Below are positions 26,620 through 42,312 of a DNA stretch of 64,000 nucleotides, piece after piece (position 1 is the first letter of the stretch; every line of letters starts with the position of its first letter). Origin of the DNA: Bifidobacterium apousia (GTDB lineage: Bacteria > Actinomycetota > Actinomycetes > Actinomycetales > Bifidobacteriaceae); contig NZ_VMHK01000001.1 in NCBI RefSeq assembly GCF_007559275.1, positions 1-64,000 on the forward strand. Direction: 5' to 3'. Under the pieces are notes generated by a model, which was not told the origin of the DNA, searched no databases, and saw only the letters and a program-made list of their open reading frames with translations. Position numbers and translations under genes: made by a program.

Positions 26620-27950
26620 TCGCCCACCCGCGGCAGGAGTACACAGAGGCTGAACCAGTGATGTTCGGTCCGCAGGGTCATCTCGCCCTGATAGCGGTGA
26701 GCTATGTGCCGAATGGACTTGACCCCGTAGCCATGCAGGCCATCCTCAGTCCTGGTCTTGGTGGTGGCCAGCTCGCCATTGCCTTTCCAATTCAGGGGCG
26801 ATGCGAAGTAGTTTTCAATGCGAATCACCACGAATTGTCCCCGGGCATACAGGGCCACCTTGATCAGGCGGCGGTCGGGTTCCTCAACCTTCCTCAAAGC
26901 CTCAATGGCATTGTCCAAGGCGTTGCCGAAGAGGGTGGAGACATCCATGGGCGACATCCCCTCCAAGAGGGAGCCCTCGGCCACCATGGTCAGGGTGATC
27001 CCCTCTTCGGAGCAGATGCGCTCCTTGGTTGACATGACCACGTCCAGGATGGGGTTGCCGGTGTGCTGCTGGGACCCGTACCGCCCGACCGCAGCCTCCA
27101 GCTCCTCGAAATCCTGGGACTTGCGCTCAGGGTCCATCTGCGAGCGCAAGGCGGCGATCTGATGCTTGAGGTCGTGGGCGAGCCTGCCCATGGCCTCCAG
27201 ATTTTCCTTGGATCGTATGTACTCCCGATGCTGGCTGTAAGCCCGGGCGTTGATGGAAGCCAGCTCGGCGCTGGTATGGCTCTCCCGCAGCTGTTCCTGC
27301 TGGGCGTAGAGCATGGCGAAGCCGCACAGATCCACCAGCGTGCGGATGTAGAAGACCTCCAGGCCGACCCGACCGGAGAAGGGGGTGTTGGTGGAAACGA
27401 AACTCAGGTTGGACATGGCGAAGGTAACCACAGCGATGACCGCGGCTATGAAGACGCTGCGTCCTGGCACAGAAGGCTGGGCATCGGCGAAGTTGCGCCG
27501 TTCCGCCACCCAGGCCAGCAGTCCTACGCCCCCGTAGATCAGCACCAGCAGGATCAAGGACGCCGGGTCGTACAGGCTGTGGTTGGAAGGACGCATGAAG
27601 GAATCCAGCTGCCAGTGCAGGGAGGCAACCAGCTCGGCCAGGACGAAGGCACGGGCCAGCAGATAGGCCCCGTCCAGCGCCCTCAACCCCGAAGCCAGCA
27701 TGATGATGGCATACATGCAGGCCACGGCCAGACACATGCTGATGATCCAGAAGGCGATAGGCAGGGTGCCGGCCCAGTATTGGACCCCGATGAGCACGGC
27801 CAGACCAGGCAGAAGCACAACCGTCATTCTCAGGCGTGATGTCCGCACGCCGATGGCCAGCAGATAGACCAAGCAACCCAGCCACTCGCTGATGCCCGTA
27901 TAGAGCCGGGGGATGTCGGGCAGGGCGTTGAGGATGTGGGTGCTGGTCAT
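26583..27950 (-). CDS. GHKL-type sensor histidine kinase (AgrC/ComD-like)
   Basis: 455 residues with six to seven N-terminal transmembrane helices (about residues 15-230), a coiled-coil stretch, the H-box MGRLAHDLKHQIAALRSQ and a GHKL ATP-binding domain with N-box LFGNALDNAIEAL and GYGVKSIRHIAHRY. This is the layout of peptide-pheromone receptors in Firmicutes and Actinobacteria. It is co-transcribed with the LytTR regulator gene just upstream; its ATG overlaps that stop by 4 nt. No obvious pheromone precursor gene is visible nearby, so the signal is unknown. The 3' end overlaps the convergent glycosyltransferase gene by 37 nt. Confidence 0.9.
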   Translation of the reverse strand: MTSTHILNALPDIPRLYTGISEWLGCLVYLLAIGVRTSRLRMTVVLLPGLAVLIGVQYWAGTLPIAFWIISMCLAVACMYAIIMLASGLRALDGAYLLARAFVLAELVASLHWQLDSFMRPSNHSLYDPASLILLVLIYGGVGLLAWVAERRNFADAQPSVPGRSVFIAAVIAVVTFAMSNLSFVSTNTPFSGRVGLEVFYIRTLVDLCGFAMLYAQQEQLRESHTSAELASINARAYSQHREYIRSKENLEAMGRLAHDLKHQIAALRSQMDPERKSQDFEELEAAVGRYGSQQHTGNPILDVVMSTKERICSEEGITLTMVAEGSLLEGMSPMDVSTLFGNALDNAIEALRKVEEPDRRLIKVALYARGQFVVIRIENYFASPLNWKGNGELATTKTRTEDGLHGYGVKSIRHIAHRYQGEMTLRTEHHWFSLCVLLPRVGDQLKPMAASAAL

Positions 27951-28657
27951 GGCCGACCTGCCACATAGGCGGTCAGAGCCGTCATGAAGGCCTTCTTGCG
28001 GGGCCGGCTGACCCGTAGCCGCTGGCCGGTAGACATGATGCAGTCCTGGTCCTCCATGCCCGTCACATGGGCTAGGTTGACCAGGTAACAGGAGTTGGAG
28101 CGGAAGAATCCTTGCTGGTCCAGCTGGCCCTCCAGGCTTTTCAGCGTGTTGTTCGTGGTCAGTGAGGAATCCAAGGTGTGAATGACGCTGCTGTGGCGAA
28201 CGGATTCGATGAAAACGATGTCCTTGAGGGGGATCCTGGTGGATCGGGCACCCTCGGTGATCAGGATGGACAGGTCCACGCGGCCGCGCACCTGGGCGAT
28301 GGACCGGTCCAGCTCCTGGGAGAAGGCGAACCAGGGCAGGGGCTTAAGCAGATATGAGAGAGCGCCCACCTCATAGCCGTTGATGGCGTACTGAGGGGCG
28401 GAGGTGATGAAAACGATGACCACCGACTCGTCACGGGCGCGTACCCTGCGGGCCACTTCGATTCCGTCCATGGGGGTCATCTGAATGTCCAGAAGGAGGA
28501 TGTCATAGACGGGTCGATAGCCATCCGCAAAAGCCTTGCCTTCGGTGAAGACGCTGACCGTCAGTTCTTCCTGACGTTCCTTGCGGTAGCGGCTCAGGTA
28601 ATTGACCATGGTCCGACAGCTGATGGAGTCGTCATCCACCACTGCGATTCTGATCAT
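27947..28657 (-). CDS. LytTR-family response regulator (AgrA/ComE-like)
   Basis: 236 residues: receiver domain with acidic pocket VVDDD and phospho-accepting Asp in YDILLLDIQM (about residue 54), then a LytTR DNA-binding domain (about 135-230; IVFIESVRHSSVIHTLDS, FFRSNSCYLVNLAHV). I start at ATG 28657 (MIRIAVVDDD), about 11 nt after TAAGGAG; a GTG four codons upstream abuts that site and is less likely. Partner of the GHKL kinase encoded immediately downstream. LytTR proteins bind short direct repeats near promoters; the divergent intergenic region to the EamA gene is a plausible target. Confidence 0.9.
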   Translation of the reverse strand: MIRIAVVDDDSISCRTMVNYLSRYRKERQEELTVSVFTEGKAFADGYRPVYDILLLDIQMTPMDGIEVARRVRARDESVVIVFITSAPQYAINGYEVGALSYLLKPLPWFAFSQELDRSIAQVRGRVDLSILITEGARSTRIPLKDIVFIESVRHSSVIHTLDSSLTTNNTLKSLEGQLDQQGFFRSNSCYLVNLAHVTGMEDQDCIMSTGQRLRVSRPRKKAFMTALTAYVAGRP

Positions 28658-28879
28658 CCTGGCACACACTCCTTACCCCGTCGACCAAGGACCCATGGCC
28701 GCCGTTATCACCGTTCTTCAATGATATCGGAGATGTCCGCATGGCAGACCCCGCTTGCCTGAAGCCGAACGCTGACAAGCAGGGGGGTTGGCTTGAAAAA
28801 AGCAAACAAGTTTGAACTACTCGTTTTGTACGTTGCGAATGAATTCTCACTTGTGGGCGGGAACGATTAGAGTCGAAAC

Positions 28880-29833
28880 ATGTCTACCTTCGCACCCTCT
28901 TCGTCCTGGAAACCCTCCACCTGGCTGGCCCGTCTGATGCTGCTGATGGCCGCGGCCGCCTGGGGGGCCGGATACACCTTCGAAAAGGTTGCCATGGAGA
29001 CCCTGACCGTGCGCTGGCTGATGGGCATTCGCATCCTCTGCGCCATCGTCATCATGACACCCTTTTTGCTGCCCCGGCTGCGCAGAACCGGGGCCATACA
29101 CACCCTGGTACCGGGGCTGATTCTGGGGGTCAGTTACTGGGCGGCCTTCAGCCTGCAGATGATGGGGCTGACCACCATCGCTCCGGGCCGCAACTCCTTC
29201 CTGACGGCCACCTACTGCATCTTCGTGCCCTTCCTGGTCTGGATCATGGCCCGCCGACGGCCGGCCCTGCGGCACTTCGTCGCGGCCGCCATCTGCATCC
29301 TGGGCGTGGCTCTGATCTCGCTGCCGGCCCAAGGCGGGGGACAGGGGCTGGTTCTGAGCACTGGCGACCTGCTGACTCTGGCCGGCGCCCTGCTCTACGG
29401 GGTCAACCTGGTGATCACCGGTTTCCTGACCAAGAAGTTCGATGCCCCCACGCTGACCTACCTGGAGCTGCTCTTCGGCGGCATGCTCTTTCTGGTCTGC
29501 GCGCTGATCTTCGATCCCTTGCCCACTGCGGCCGACTTCACGCCCTCGACCCTGGGTTCCATGATGTATCTGACGCTGATCTCGACCCTGATGGCTCAGA
29601 ACTTTCAGAACATTGCCTTCTCCAGGGTCCCCGCCGCCCAGGGTTCGCTGATCCTGTGCTCGGAGAGCCTGTTCGGCATGCTGGTCTCGGTACTGGTCCT
29701 GCACGAGGAGCTGACGGCCACCCATCTGCTGGGCTTCGCCATCATCTTCGCCGCCATCATCCTGTCCGAGGTCAGGCTTCACCCACGCCGGTCGTCGGCG
29801 GATTCCTCTGCACCGGTGTCCTCCTCCCGGTAG
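28880..29833 (+). CDS. EamA/DMT-family transporter
   Basis: 317-residue membrane protein with about ten hydrophobic helices in two EamA repeats (first from about residue 13, AAAWGAGYTFEKVAMETL; second from about 160). Members export metabolites such as amino acids or import nucleotide sugars; the substrate is not predictable here. It is divergent from the two-component genes across a 222-bp gap, suggesting possible control by the LytTR regulator. The C-terminal 55 bases overlap the convergent VanZ/RDD gene. Confidence 0.88.
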   Translation: MSTFAPSSSWKPSTWLARLMLLMAAAAWGAGYTFEKVAMETLTVRWLMGIRILCAIVIMTPFLLPRLRRTGAIHTLVPGLILGVSYWAAFSLQMMGLTTIAPGRNSFLTATYCIFVPFLVWIMARRRPALRHFVAAAICILGVALISLPAQGGGQGLVLSTGDLLTLAGALLYGVNLVITGFLTKKFDAPTLTYLELLFGGMLFLVCALIFDPLPTAADFTPSTLGSMMYLTLISTLMAQNFQNIAFSRVPAAQGSLILCSESLFGMLVSVLVLHEELTATHLLGFAIIFAAIILSEVRLHPRRSSADSSAPVSSSR

Positions 29834-30894
29834 GATGCCCCAGGCAAGAGGTCATAGGGCATCTGCCGCTTGATCAGGTAGAAGACCAGCAGGAGCAGGG
29901 CCAGGATGCGCGTCGCAGTCTGAACCTTGCCGGTCCAAGGGCCGAAGACAGCCAGGATGACTGCAGTCCTGAACAGATAGAAGAGGAAGCGGGACCAGCC
30001 ATGCCGCTGCTTGGTTTCGACGGTCATGTGGGTGAAGGTGGCGCCCAGCGTCCGTCCCCGGCGGGGCAGGGGTATGAGCAGTTCAAAGATCAGCAGCATG
30101 GCCAGATCAACCACGGTTCCGAACACATCCAGAGCGGACGGGGCGATCAGCAATCCACCAAAGCGATAGTGACCATCCAGCTGATAGGCGCCCAGGCGAT
30201 GGACCGCATAGGTCACGCCCATCCCCAGGGACATGGACAGAATGGTGGCCAGAAGCAGATCCAGAGCCAGGGAGACGGCACGATGAATGAACCCAGGGTT
30301 GGTGACCAGCTGGGCAGCGTCAGCCTGACGAGTGGGAACGAGCTTGTTGGCCACCATGGCCACCAGGTAGCCGATCAGAGCGCCTGAAGTGTTCCAGATC
30401 AGGTCGTCCACATCGAAGAGGCGGTAGGCGCAGCCCACGATGCCGAAAACCCCGGTCAGCTGGGCCGTTTCGATGAAGAGGGAGACCAGGAAGGCAACCG
30501 GCAGGGCCAGGATGAAGCGCCAGCGGAAGACCCGCCCCATGATGAAGCCCAGAGGCAGGAAGAAGGCCACATTGAGCAGGATCTGCAGCATGGCCATCCG
30601 CCCGCCTGTGCTCAGGTCGGCCAGGAACTGCATGGGATTGAGCTGGGGGGTCAGATGATGGGTGGCGCAGAAGGCAGCACGGTCGTCGGGCATGGGCCAG
30701 AGGGTGAAGAAGACCAAGGCCAGCAGGTACAAGACGGTCAGATAAGCCGCCATGGCTGCTGTCAGCCGGAGCCGGTGATAGCGGTTGTAGATCAGGGCAA
30801 GGATGGGCAGGGTCAGGATCAGCGAGGCCAGGGGCCAAAAGACCAAAGATATGCCGAAGGAGCCGCTGAAGTAGTCCAGGTATGTCGAGAGCAC
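29779..30894 (-). CDS. VanZ-like / RDD-domain membrane protein
   Basis: 371 residues. The N-terminal half is VanZ-like with about five helices (FTLWPMP; ILLNVAFFLPLGFIMG; FIETAQLTGVFGIVGCAYR; FDVDDLIWNTSGALIGYL). The C-terminal half is an RDD-type domain (about 195-340) with further helices and a short charged tail. VanZ confers teicoplanin resistance in enterococci by an unknown route; the wider family is common in Gram-positives without known role. The start is GTG at 30894 with only a weak ribosome-binding site, so it could begin later. The fused VanZ-RDD layout recurs in bifidobacteria as far as I recall. Confidence 0.82.
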   Translation of the reverse strand: MLSTYLDYFSGSFGISLVFWPLASLILTLPILALIYNRYHRLRLTAAMAAYLTVLYLLALVFFTLWPMPDDRAAFCATHHLTPQLNPMQFLADLSTGGRMAMLQILLNVAFFLPLGFIMGRVFRWRFILALPVAFLVSLFIETAQLTGVFGIVGCAYRLFDVDDLIWNTSGALIGYLVAMVANKLVPTRQADAAQLVTNPGFIHRAVSLALDLLLATILSMSLGMGVTYAVHRLGAYQLDGHYRFGGLLIAPSALDVFGTVVDLAMLLIFELLIPLPRRGRTLGATFTHMTVETKQRHGWSRFLFYLFRTAVILAVFGPWTGKVQTATRILALLLLVFYLIKRQMPYDLLPGASYREEDTGAEESADDRRG

Positions 30895-30952
30895 AATTCC
30901 AGTCTAAATCGTGCTTAGGCCTGTTGTCCGATTGACTGCGCCGACGAAGAGC

Positions 30953-31552
30953 TCAGTCGTCGCCCAAGGTTACGTGGATGCCGCCAACCAGGGAGCTGAC
31001 CAGATTGTAGAGAAAGGCAAAAATGGTGACCAGAGCCACTACTATGACGATCTCGAAGATAGAGAAAATGGTCACCGAGCTCAGGACCGTCCCCAAGCTC
31101 AGCACCTGGCCCAGGTCGAAACCACCCGCATCCAGGCCTGTCTTGGAGATGACCTGGGTCAGGTTGTCAAAGAGCCCCATAGCGTTGAGCAGAATCCAGA
31201 GCAGGGCGGCGGCCACCACCTGAATGATGGCCCCGGCGATGGACAGCAGGAAGGTGACCTTGGCCACGGACCAAGGTTCCAGCCGGGTCAAGGACAGCTG
31301 CATGCGCCGGGCCCGAGGCACGTGAGGACGCGTGGTCGAAGAGGCCTTGACCGGACCGGCAGCAGAAGCTGCGGTTCTTACGGAACGCCCTGATGCCGTC
31401 CGGCCGGCAGCAGAAGCCGGGGGAGTGGCCGATGATGGTCGGCGGGACTCGTCCTTTTCGGATTCATCAGCCTTGGTCTTTCCGGTTTTGGGCTTTGCTG
31501 TACCCTTCTTACCGGTACCGGCCTTGGCCTGCTTCTGATCATCCTGGCTCAT
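30953..31552 (-). CDS. DUF3566 membrane protein downstream of gyrA
   Basis: 199 residues. A low-complexity N-terminus rich in Lys, Thr, Ala and Ser (about 1-90) precedes a DUF3566 domain with two transmembrane helices (about 115-140 and 165-190; LTRLEPWSVAKVTFLLSIAG). The family sits after gyrA in most actinobacteria. Its role is not established; it is a transmembrane protein with a long cytoplasmic N-terminal arm. ATG at 31552 has AAGGAG 5 nt upstream; the frame is open further but without support. A hairpin separates it from gyrA. Confidence 0.88.
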   Translation of the reverse strand: MSQDDQKQAKAGTGKKGTAKPKTGKTKADESEKDESRRPSSATPPASAAGRTASGRSVRTAASAAGPVKASSTTRPHVPRARRMQLSLTRLEPWSVAKVTFLLSIAGAIIQVVAAALLWILLNAMGLFDNLTQVISKTGLDAGGFDLGQVLSLGTVLSSVTIFSIFEIVIVVALVTIFAFLYNLVSSLVGGIHVTLGDD

Positions 31553-31622
31553 CGGCACTCCTTGATCCTTGCATTCACCAGTCCGCGCACACCGCCGCAG
31601 GACCTGCACGACTTCTTACGAG

Positions 31623-31648
31623 GCTACCAGTCTTGTCAGACTGGTAGC
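31623..31648 (-). terminator. Hairpin downstream of gyrA
   Basis: GCTACCAGTCT and AGACTGGTAGC form a perfect 11-bp stem with a 4-nt loop starting 9 nt past the gyrA stop. Strong stem but no U-run, so it may reduce rather than stop read-through into the DUF3566 gene. Confidence 0.65.
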
Positions 31649-31656
31649 GGACCTGC

Positions 31657-34374
<2,718 letters not shown>

Positions 34375-34417
34375 AATCGATCCTTAGCTCAAATGGTGAA
34401 AAGGGGAGGCTTCCGTC

Positions 34418-36538
<2,121 letters not shown>

Positions 36539-36749
36539 GGATAGTCCTTTCTGCACCCCCATGGTCGCCCACTGACGACAAAGCAGCTTCCGTTCGTGGT
36601 CGAGCGGGGGATCGAGTCATGGTCACCAGGTTCCAAATCGTCCATAAAGGGGCCTTGGAAGCGTTTGACCCTATAACCTATAGATTACCAGCGCTAGGGG
36701 ACTTTAGGCTTACAGAAAGCTGGGAAGACGGTATTCGCAGATTATGGGT

Positions 36750-37247
36750 TCATCCGTAGGTGTCGCGCACGCCTCGGCCGGGCGGATCGAACCGAGAACG
36801 GCGGAAACTGTAGTTGTGGGGGCCAGTCACCCGGATCTGCTTGACCGGCATGCCCAGCCGCTTGACAATGGTCGCCTTGAGCTGGGGGACCAGATAGGTC
36901 AGCTGGGTGGCCCAGACTGTGGTCTGCGCCTGGATGATCAGCACGCCCTCCCGGCAGGAGACCACTCTCGAATGAGCGGCGATGCCGGGTCCCACCACAC
37001 TGTCCCACTGGTTGCGCAGCCGGGCCACCTTCAGGTGGCTGGTCCACCCGCTCCCGGCAGCCAGGCTGGTCACCACTCCTCCCAGTTTGGCGGGGTCGCG
37101 GCCTGGCTTGCCGAATGCATACCAGGCCTTGCGGGAGTCATCCTCCCGCTGCCGACGAGTAGCCGCCCGTCGCGTGCAGCCCTCGAAGACCAAGGCCGGC
37201 AATCGACGCTGGTCCAGGTGCAGGGTCTCAACCATGGGCGCCTTCAT
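36750..37247 (-). CDS. DUF721/DciA-like protein
   Basis: 165-residue basic protein. The DUF721 core (about 80-150: VARLRNQWDSVVGPGIAAHS, LIIQAQTTVWATQLTYLVPQ) corresponds to the KH-like domain of DciA, the ancestral loader of the replicative helicase DnaB. The position, coupled to recF by a 4-nt overlap and followed by gyrB, is the conserved actinobacterial origin order. A helicase-loading role is likely from family knowledge. Confidence 0.88.
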   Translation of the reverse strand: MKAPMVETLHLDQRRLPALVFEGCTRRAATRRQREDDSRKAWYAFGKPGRDPAKLGGVVTSLAAGSGWTSHLKVARLRNQWDSVVGPGIAAHSRVVSCREGVLIIQAQTTVWATQLTYLVPQLKATIVKRLGMPVKQIRVTGPHNYSFRRSRFDPPGRGVRDTYG

Positions 37248-38506
37248 GACAGGTCGTTCCCCTCCGGCCCATCCGGCATATCAGAGTCCTCATGAGCCGT
37301 CCCCCTGGTTCGACGCAAGTCCTGCATGGCAATGGCGATGGCCGGATCCTGGGCAGCCGGATCGGATGGCTGCACGGGCCTCAGTGCGGACACATCCACC
37401 AAGCTGGCACCCTGCAAGGAGGGGATATCGCTGTCGGCGGCCACAGTGATCAGCACCTGGTCCTGCTGGCGGGCAAAGTCGAGAATCTGATCCCTGCGGC
37501 CCCGATCCAACTGGGCGAAGACATCATCCAAAATAACGATGGGATCCAGGGCGCGACGATCCTTGACCACCTGCAGCAGAGCCAGCCTCAGAGCCAGGGC
37601 CAAGGTCCACATCTCACCGTTGGAGGCGAACTCCCGGGCAGGCATGCCGTTGAGGGTGAAGACCAGATCATCGCGCTGGGGGCCGATCAGATTGGTGCCC
37701 CGGGCCACTTCCCCCGGGTATATCCGCTGAAAGTGGCGGCTGACGGCCTCGGCGACCTCGGGACCGGTCTGCCCATCGGGTCCTATCTCCTCCAGGGAGG
37801 GCCGGTAGGTCAATCGGGCATCCTGATCAGGGCCTGCCAGCCGACCATACAGATCACTGAAGGGCCGGTCCAGAGCCTCTACCAGAGCCGCCCGTCGTTG
37901 GCTCAAATCCAGCCCCGTGCGAATAAACTGCCCAGTCCATACCTCTAGGCCGGACAGGGCTGCGTCACGCCCATCACCCGAGGGGTCGCGGCCCGCCTGG
38001 GAGAGCTGCTTGAGCAGGGCGGCGCGCTGCCTGGCCACATGGCGAAAATCCTGCCGAACCTGAAAATAGTCAGCATCGAGCTGGCTGCCGGCCTGGTCCA
38101 GCACGGCCCGCCTGGCTGCCGGCTCTCCGGAGACCATCAGCTGATCCTCGGGGCTGAAGGTCACGCAGGGCACCCGGCCTACCAGGTCACGCTGATAGAG
38201 GGCAGGCCCGCCGTTGATTCTTCCCCGGTTGGCTCCCTTGGCGGCAATGGTCAGCTCATAGTCGGTGGCAGTCCCGTCCTGCTCCAGCCTGGCCCTGACA
38301 GTGGCCTTGGACTGCCCACGCTCTACCAGGGGCAGCGAGGATGAGGTCCTATGGCTGCCGCCGGTGGACAGAACTTCGATGGCCTCGACCAGGTTGGTCT
38401 TGCCCAGACCGTTGCGCCCCTCCAGAATGGTCACTCCGGGCTCCAGATCGAGGACGCAGTGCTCCCAGGAACGGAAGTGATCCAGAACCAGACGGGAGAT
38501 GTGCAC
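37244..38506 (-). CDS. recF: DNA replication and repair protein RecF
   Basis: 420-residue SMC-like ATPase that helps load RecA at gaps. Walker A is GRNGLGKTNLVEAIEVLS (about residues 34-51), the ABC-type signature and Walker B region read NGEMWTLALALRLA and PIVILDDVFAQLD near 330. Longer than many RecF proteins because of a C-terminal tail of about 45 residues rich in charged residues. Lies 29 nt after dnaN and overlaps the DUF721 gene. Confidence 0.97.
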   Translation of the reverse strand: MHISRLVLDHFRSWEHCVLDLEPGVTILEGRNGLGKTNLVEAIEVLSTGGSHRTSSSLPLVERGQSKATVRARLEQDGTATDYELTIAAKGANRGRINGGPALYQRDLVGRVPCVTFSPEDQLMVSGEPAARRAVLDQAGSQLDADYFQVRQDFRHVARQRAALLKQLSQAGRDPSGDGRDAALSGLEVWTGQFIRTGLDLSQRRAALVEALDRPFSDLYGRLAGPDQDARLTYRPSLEEIGPDGQTGPEVAEAVSRHFQRIYPGEVARGTNLIGPQRDDLVFTLNGMPAREFASNGEMWTLALALRLALLQVVKDRRALDPIVILDDVFAQLDRGRRDQILDFARQQDQVLITVAADSDIPSLQGASLVDVSALRPVQPSDPAAQDPAIAIAMQDLRRTRGTAHEDSDMPDGPEGNDLS

Positions 38507-38535
38507 GGCGATCGTTCCTCGAACCTGCCCGGGTG

Positions 38536-39660
38536 TCAGTTGTTGAAACGCATGGGCACCAGCAGGTACCGGTAGTCCATGGACTCCTCGGAATCCTGCT
38601 CCTGCTGGCCGTTGAACTCCACGGCCTTGACCGCCGAGGTCATTTTGATACGGACAAAGGGCTCGGCGATGGCGCCCAGCCCGTCGATCAGATAGCTGGG
38701 ATTGAAGGCTACCGTGATGTCTTCGCCATCCAGATCCGCCTGCAGAACCTCATGGGCCTGTGCCTCGTCAGCCGTGCCTGCGCTCAGGGTCACCTCGTTG
38801 CCGGAGAAGACCATGCGAATGGGGGCGTTGCGTTCGGCAACCAGGGCCACGCGCTTGATGGCGTCGATCAGATCCTGCCTGGCGATGACCGCCTGGATGG
38901 GGTACTCGTCCGAAAAGAGACGATCCACGGCCGGAAATTCCCCGTCAATCAACTGGGTGGTGGATATCTTGCCAGCGTTTTCCACGCCCATGATGGTGGG
39001 GTTGTCAGCCTCGTAATCCATGGTCACGTTCTGGTGTTCGTCGAGGGAGCGGGCAATGTCTCGTAGCAGAGAACCGCGTATCAGCATCGAGGTGGAGAAA
39101 TCAGCGTCGCGAGGAGTCCAGGTGAAGCTCGAACGGGACAGCCTGAAACGGTCGGTGGCGGTCATGACCACCTTGTCCCCGCTGATTTCGGTTTTTACGC
39201 TAGTCAGGACTGGACGGCTCTCTTCCCGGGAAACTGCGACGATGGATTGGGAGATGGATTGGATAAAGGTCTCAGCATCTACCTGGCCCATGGGTTCGGG
39301 AACGGCAGGGAGGTCGGGATACTCGCTGTCAGGCATCAGCTGCAGGGAAAAAGTGGATTTGCCCGAAGTGATGGTCATCTTGGATCCCTCGGTTGATAGG
39401 TAGGTCTTCTCCGAAGGCAGTGATTTAGTGATGTCCGCCAGAAGTTTGCCTAGGACTAGAGCCGTTCCGGATTCGTCGATGCCTGCTTCGATATGGTTTC
39501 TCGCTGAAACTTCATAATCGAAAGCAGAAAGTTTCAATGTTCCGTCCGAGGCTTCCATTCTCACGCCCGCCAGAATCGGCGAAGCCGGTCGGGAGGGGAT
39601 GATGCGGGTGGTCCAAGCCACTGCATCTGAGAGTGCGGATGAATTCACTTCTACTTTCAT
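38536..39660 (-). CDS. dnaN: DNA polymerase III beta subunit (sliding clamp)
   Basis: 374-residue three-domain clamp that tethers the replicase to DNA. Recognised from MKVEVNSSALSDAVAWTTRI at the start, SGKSTFSLQLMPDSEYPDLP in the first domain, and the C-terminal YRYLLVPMRFNN (the usual VMPMRL-like end). It is the second gene of the minus-strand origin operon, separated from dnaA by a 414-bp DnaA-box region, so it probably has its own promoter. Confidence 0.98.
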   Translation of the reverse strand: MKVEVNSSALSDAVAWTTRIIPSRPASPILAGVRMEASDGTLKLSAFDYEVSARNHIEAGIDESGTALVLGKLLADITKSLPSEKTYLSTEGSKMTITSGKSTFSLQLMPDSEYPDLPAVPEPMGQVDAETFIQSISQSIVAVSREESRPVLTSVKTEISGDKVVMTATDRFRLSRSSFTWTPRDADFSTSMLIRGSLLRDIARSLDEHQNVTMDYEADNPTIMGVENAGKISTTQLIDGEFPAVDRLFSDEYPIQAVIARQDLIDAIKRVALVAERNAPIRMVFSGNEVTLSAGTADEAQAHEVLQADLDGEDITVAFNPSYLIDGLGAIAEPFVRIKMTSAVKAVEFNGQQEQDSEESMDYRYLLVPMRFNN

Positions 39661-40074
39661 GGGAGCCTTCTTGTCGATGAATGAACTGGGATCATTCTAT
39701 CGAATAGGTCAGGGGATGTGGTTGGAGTGAAGAAGTGTGCTTGAATGTGACGATGATTGTTGCATAAATATACATAGAGTCATCGTAATAAGCTCGGTGG
39801 ATGGTGTGGATAAGTTTCCAAATCCTTGCAATGCGGTGGATATACCTCATCCAGGCGCTGTGGATAAGTGGTGAGATCGATGTGACTAAAAAGCCAAATT
39901 ATCCACAAGGGCGGATTTTTGCTGAGTTATCCACAAAAGTATGGTGGTTATTCGCTGAAGATCCACCACTTGTCCCCGGAAAATCGGTGGGTTATTCCCA
40001 AGGTTTGCCCACATCTGGGGATAAGAAGGTGGATATCTTTTTCTGATGATCCACACCGGTTCCTGCGTGTCGCA
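39661..40074. other. dnaA-dnaN intergenic region, DnaA-box cluster 1 (oriC candidate)
   Basis: This 414-bp non-coding stretch has four perfect 9-mer DnaA boxes: TGTGGATAA at 39806-39814 and 39859-39867 and TTATCCACA at 39899-39907 and 39927-39935. Near-matches lie at 39992, 40016 and 40047. The boxes change orientation in the middle. Such a cluster between dnaA and dnaN is the usual place of the chromosomal origin in Gram-positives. Confidence 0.85.
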
Positions 40075-41820
<1,746 letters not shown>

Positions 41821-42151
41821 CAGTGTGCTCCTCTCTTCTCGACGACGGATTTCCCGTGTTTCCTGCTTCTCTCAAAGTCGACAGTAGCCCATTGTTACAC
41901 CGACTTTGCGTGGTTATCCACAGGATAGCGTGTTGTGTCTGCGCTGAATGTGAATAACAGTGATGTAATTTGTGGATAAGTGAGGAGGCGCTTTCTCGCG
42001 CCACGACAGGGTTTGTGCAGGATACGAGGCGGTCCTTGTCATCTGAGGGGCGGATGCCTGTTTGACTCCGTCCCGGCTCCTGTGTACCGTGATATAGCTT
42101 GACTCATAACGAGCCGTACTCGAGTATGTCTACACACGGGAGCAACGAATT
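41821..42151. other. dnaA-rpmH intergenic region, DnaA-box cluster 2 and rpmH promoters
   Basis: This 331-bp divergent region has perfect boxes TTATCCACA at 41914-41922 and TGTGGATAA at 41971-41979 and a near-match TGTGAATAA at 41949-41957. For rpmH two promoter-like elements are seen: TTGACT (42062-42067) with TACCGT 17 nt later, and TTGACT (42099-42104) with GAGTAT 17 nt later. The boxes may autoregulate dnaA. Confidence 0.75.
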
Positions 42152-42286
42152 ATGAAGAGGACATTCCAGCCCAATAACCGCCGTCGTCACATGAAGCACG
42201 GGTTCCGCGCTCGCATGCGCACCCGCTCTGGCCGCGCTCTGATCAATCGTCGCCGGGCCAAGGGCCGTCGGACGCTCTCCGCCTGA
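42152..42286 (+). CDS. rpmH: 50S ribosomal protein L34
   Basis: 44-residue, very basic protein ([20 protein letters not shown] at the start, ending RRTLSA) with the classic KRTxQPxxxxR pattern of L34. It is the first gene to the right of the origin, in the conserved rpmH-rnpA-yidD-yidC order. A GGGAG site lies 12 nt before the ATG. Too short for usual open-frame cut-offs. Confidence 0.97.
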   Translation: MKRTFQPNNRRRHMKHGFRARMRTRSGRALINRRRAKGRRTLSA

Positions 42287-42312
42287 ATCGGATTTCGATC
42301 CTTTCGCAAAAG

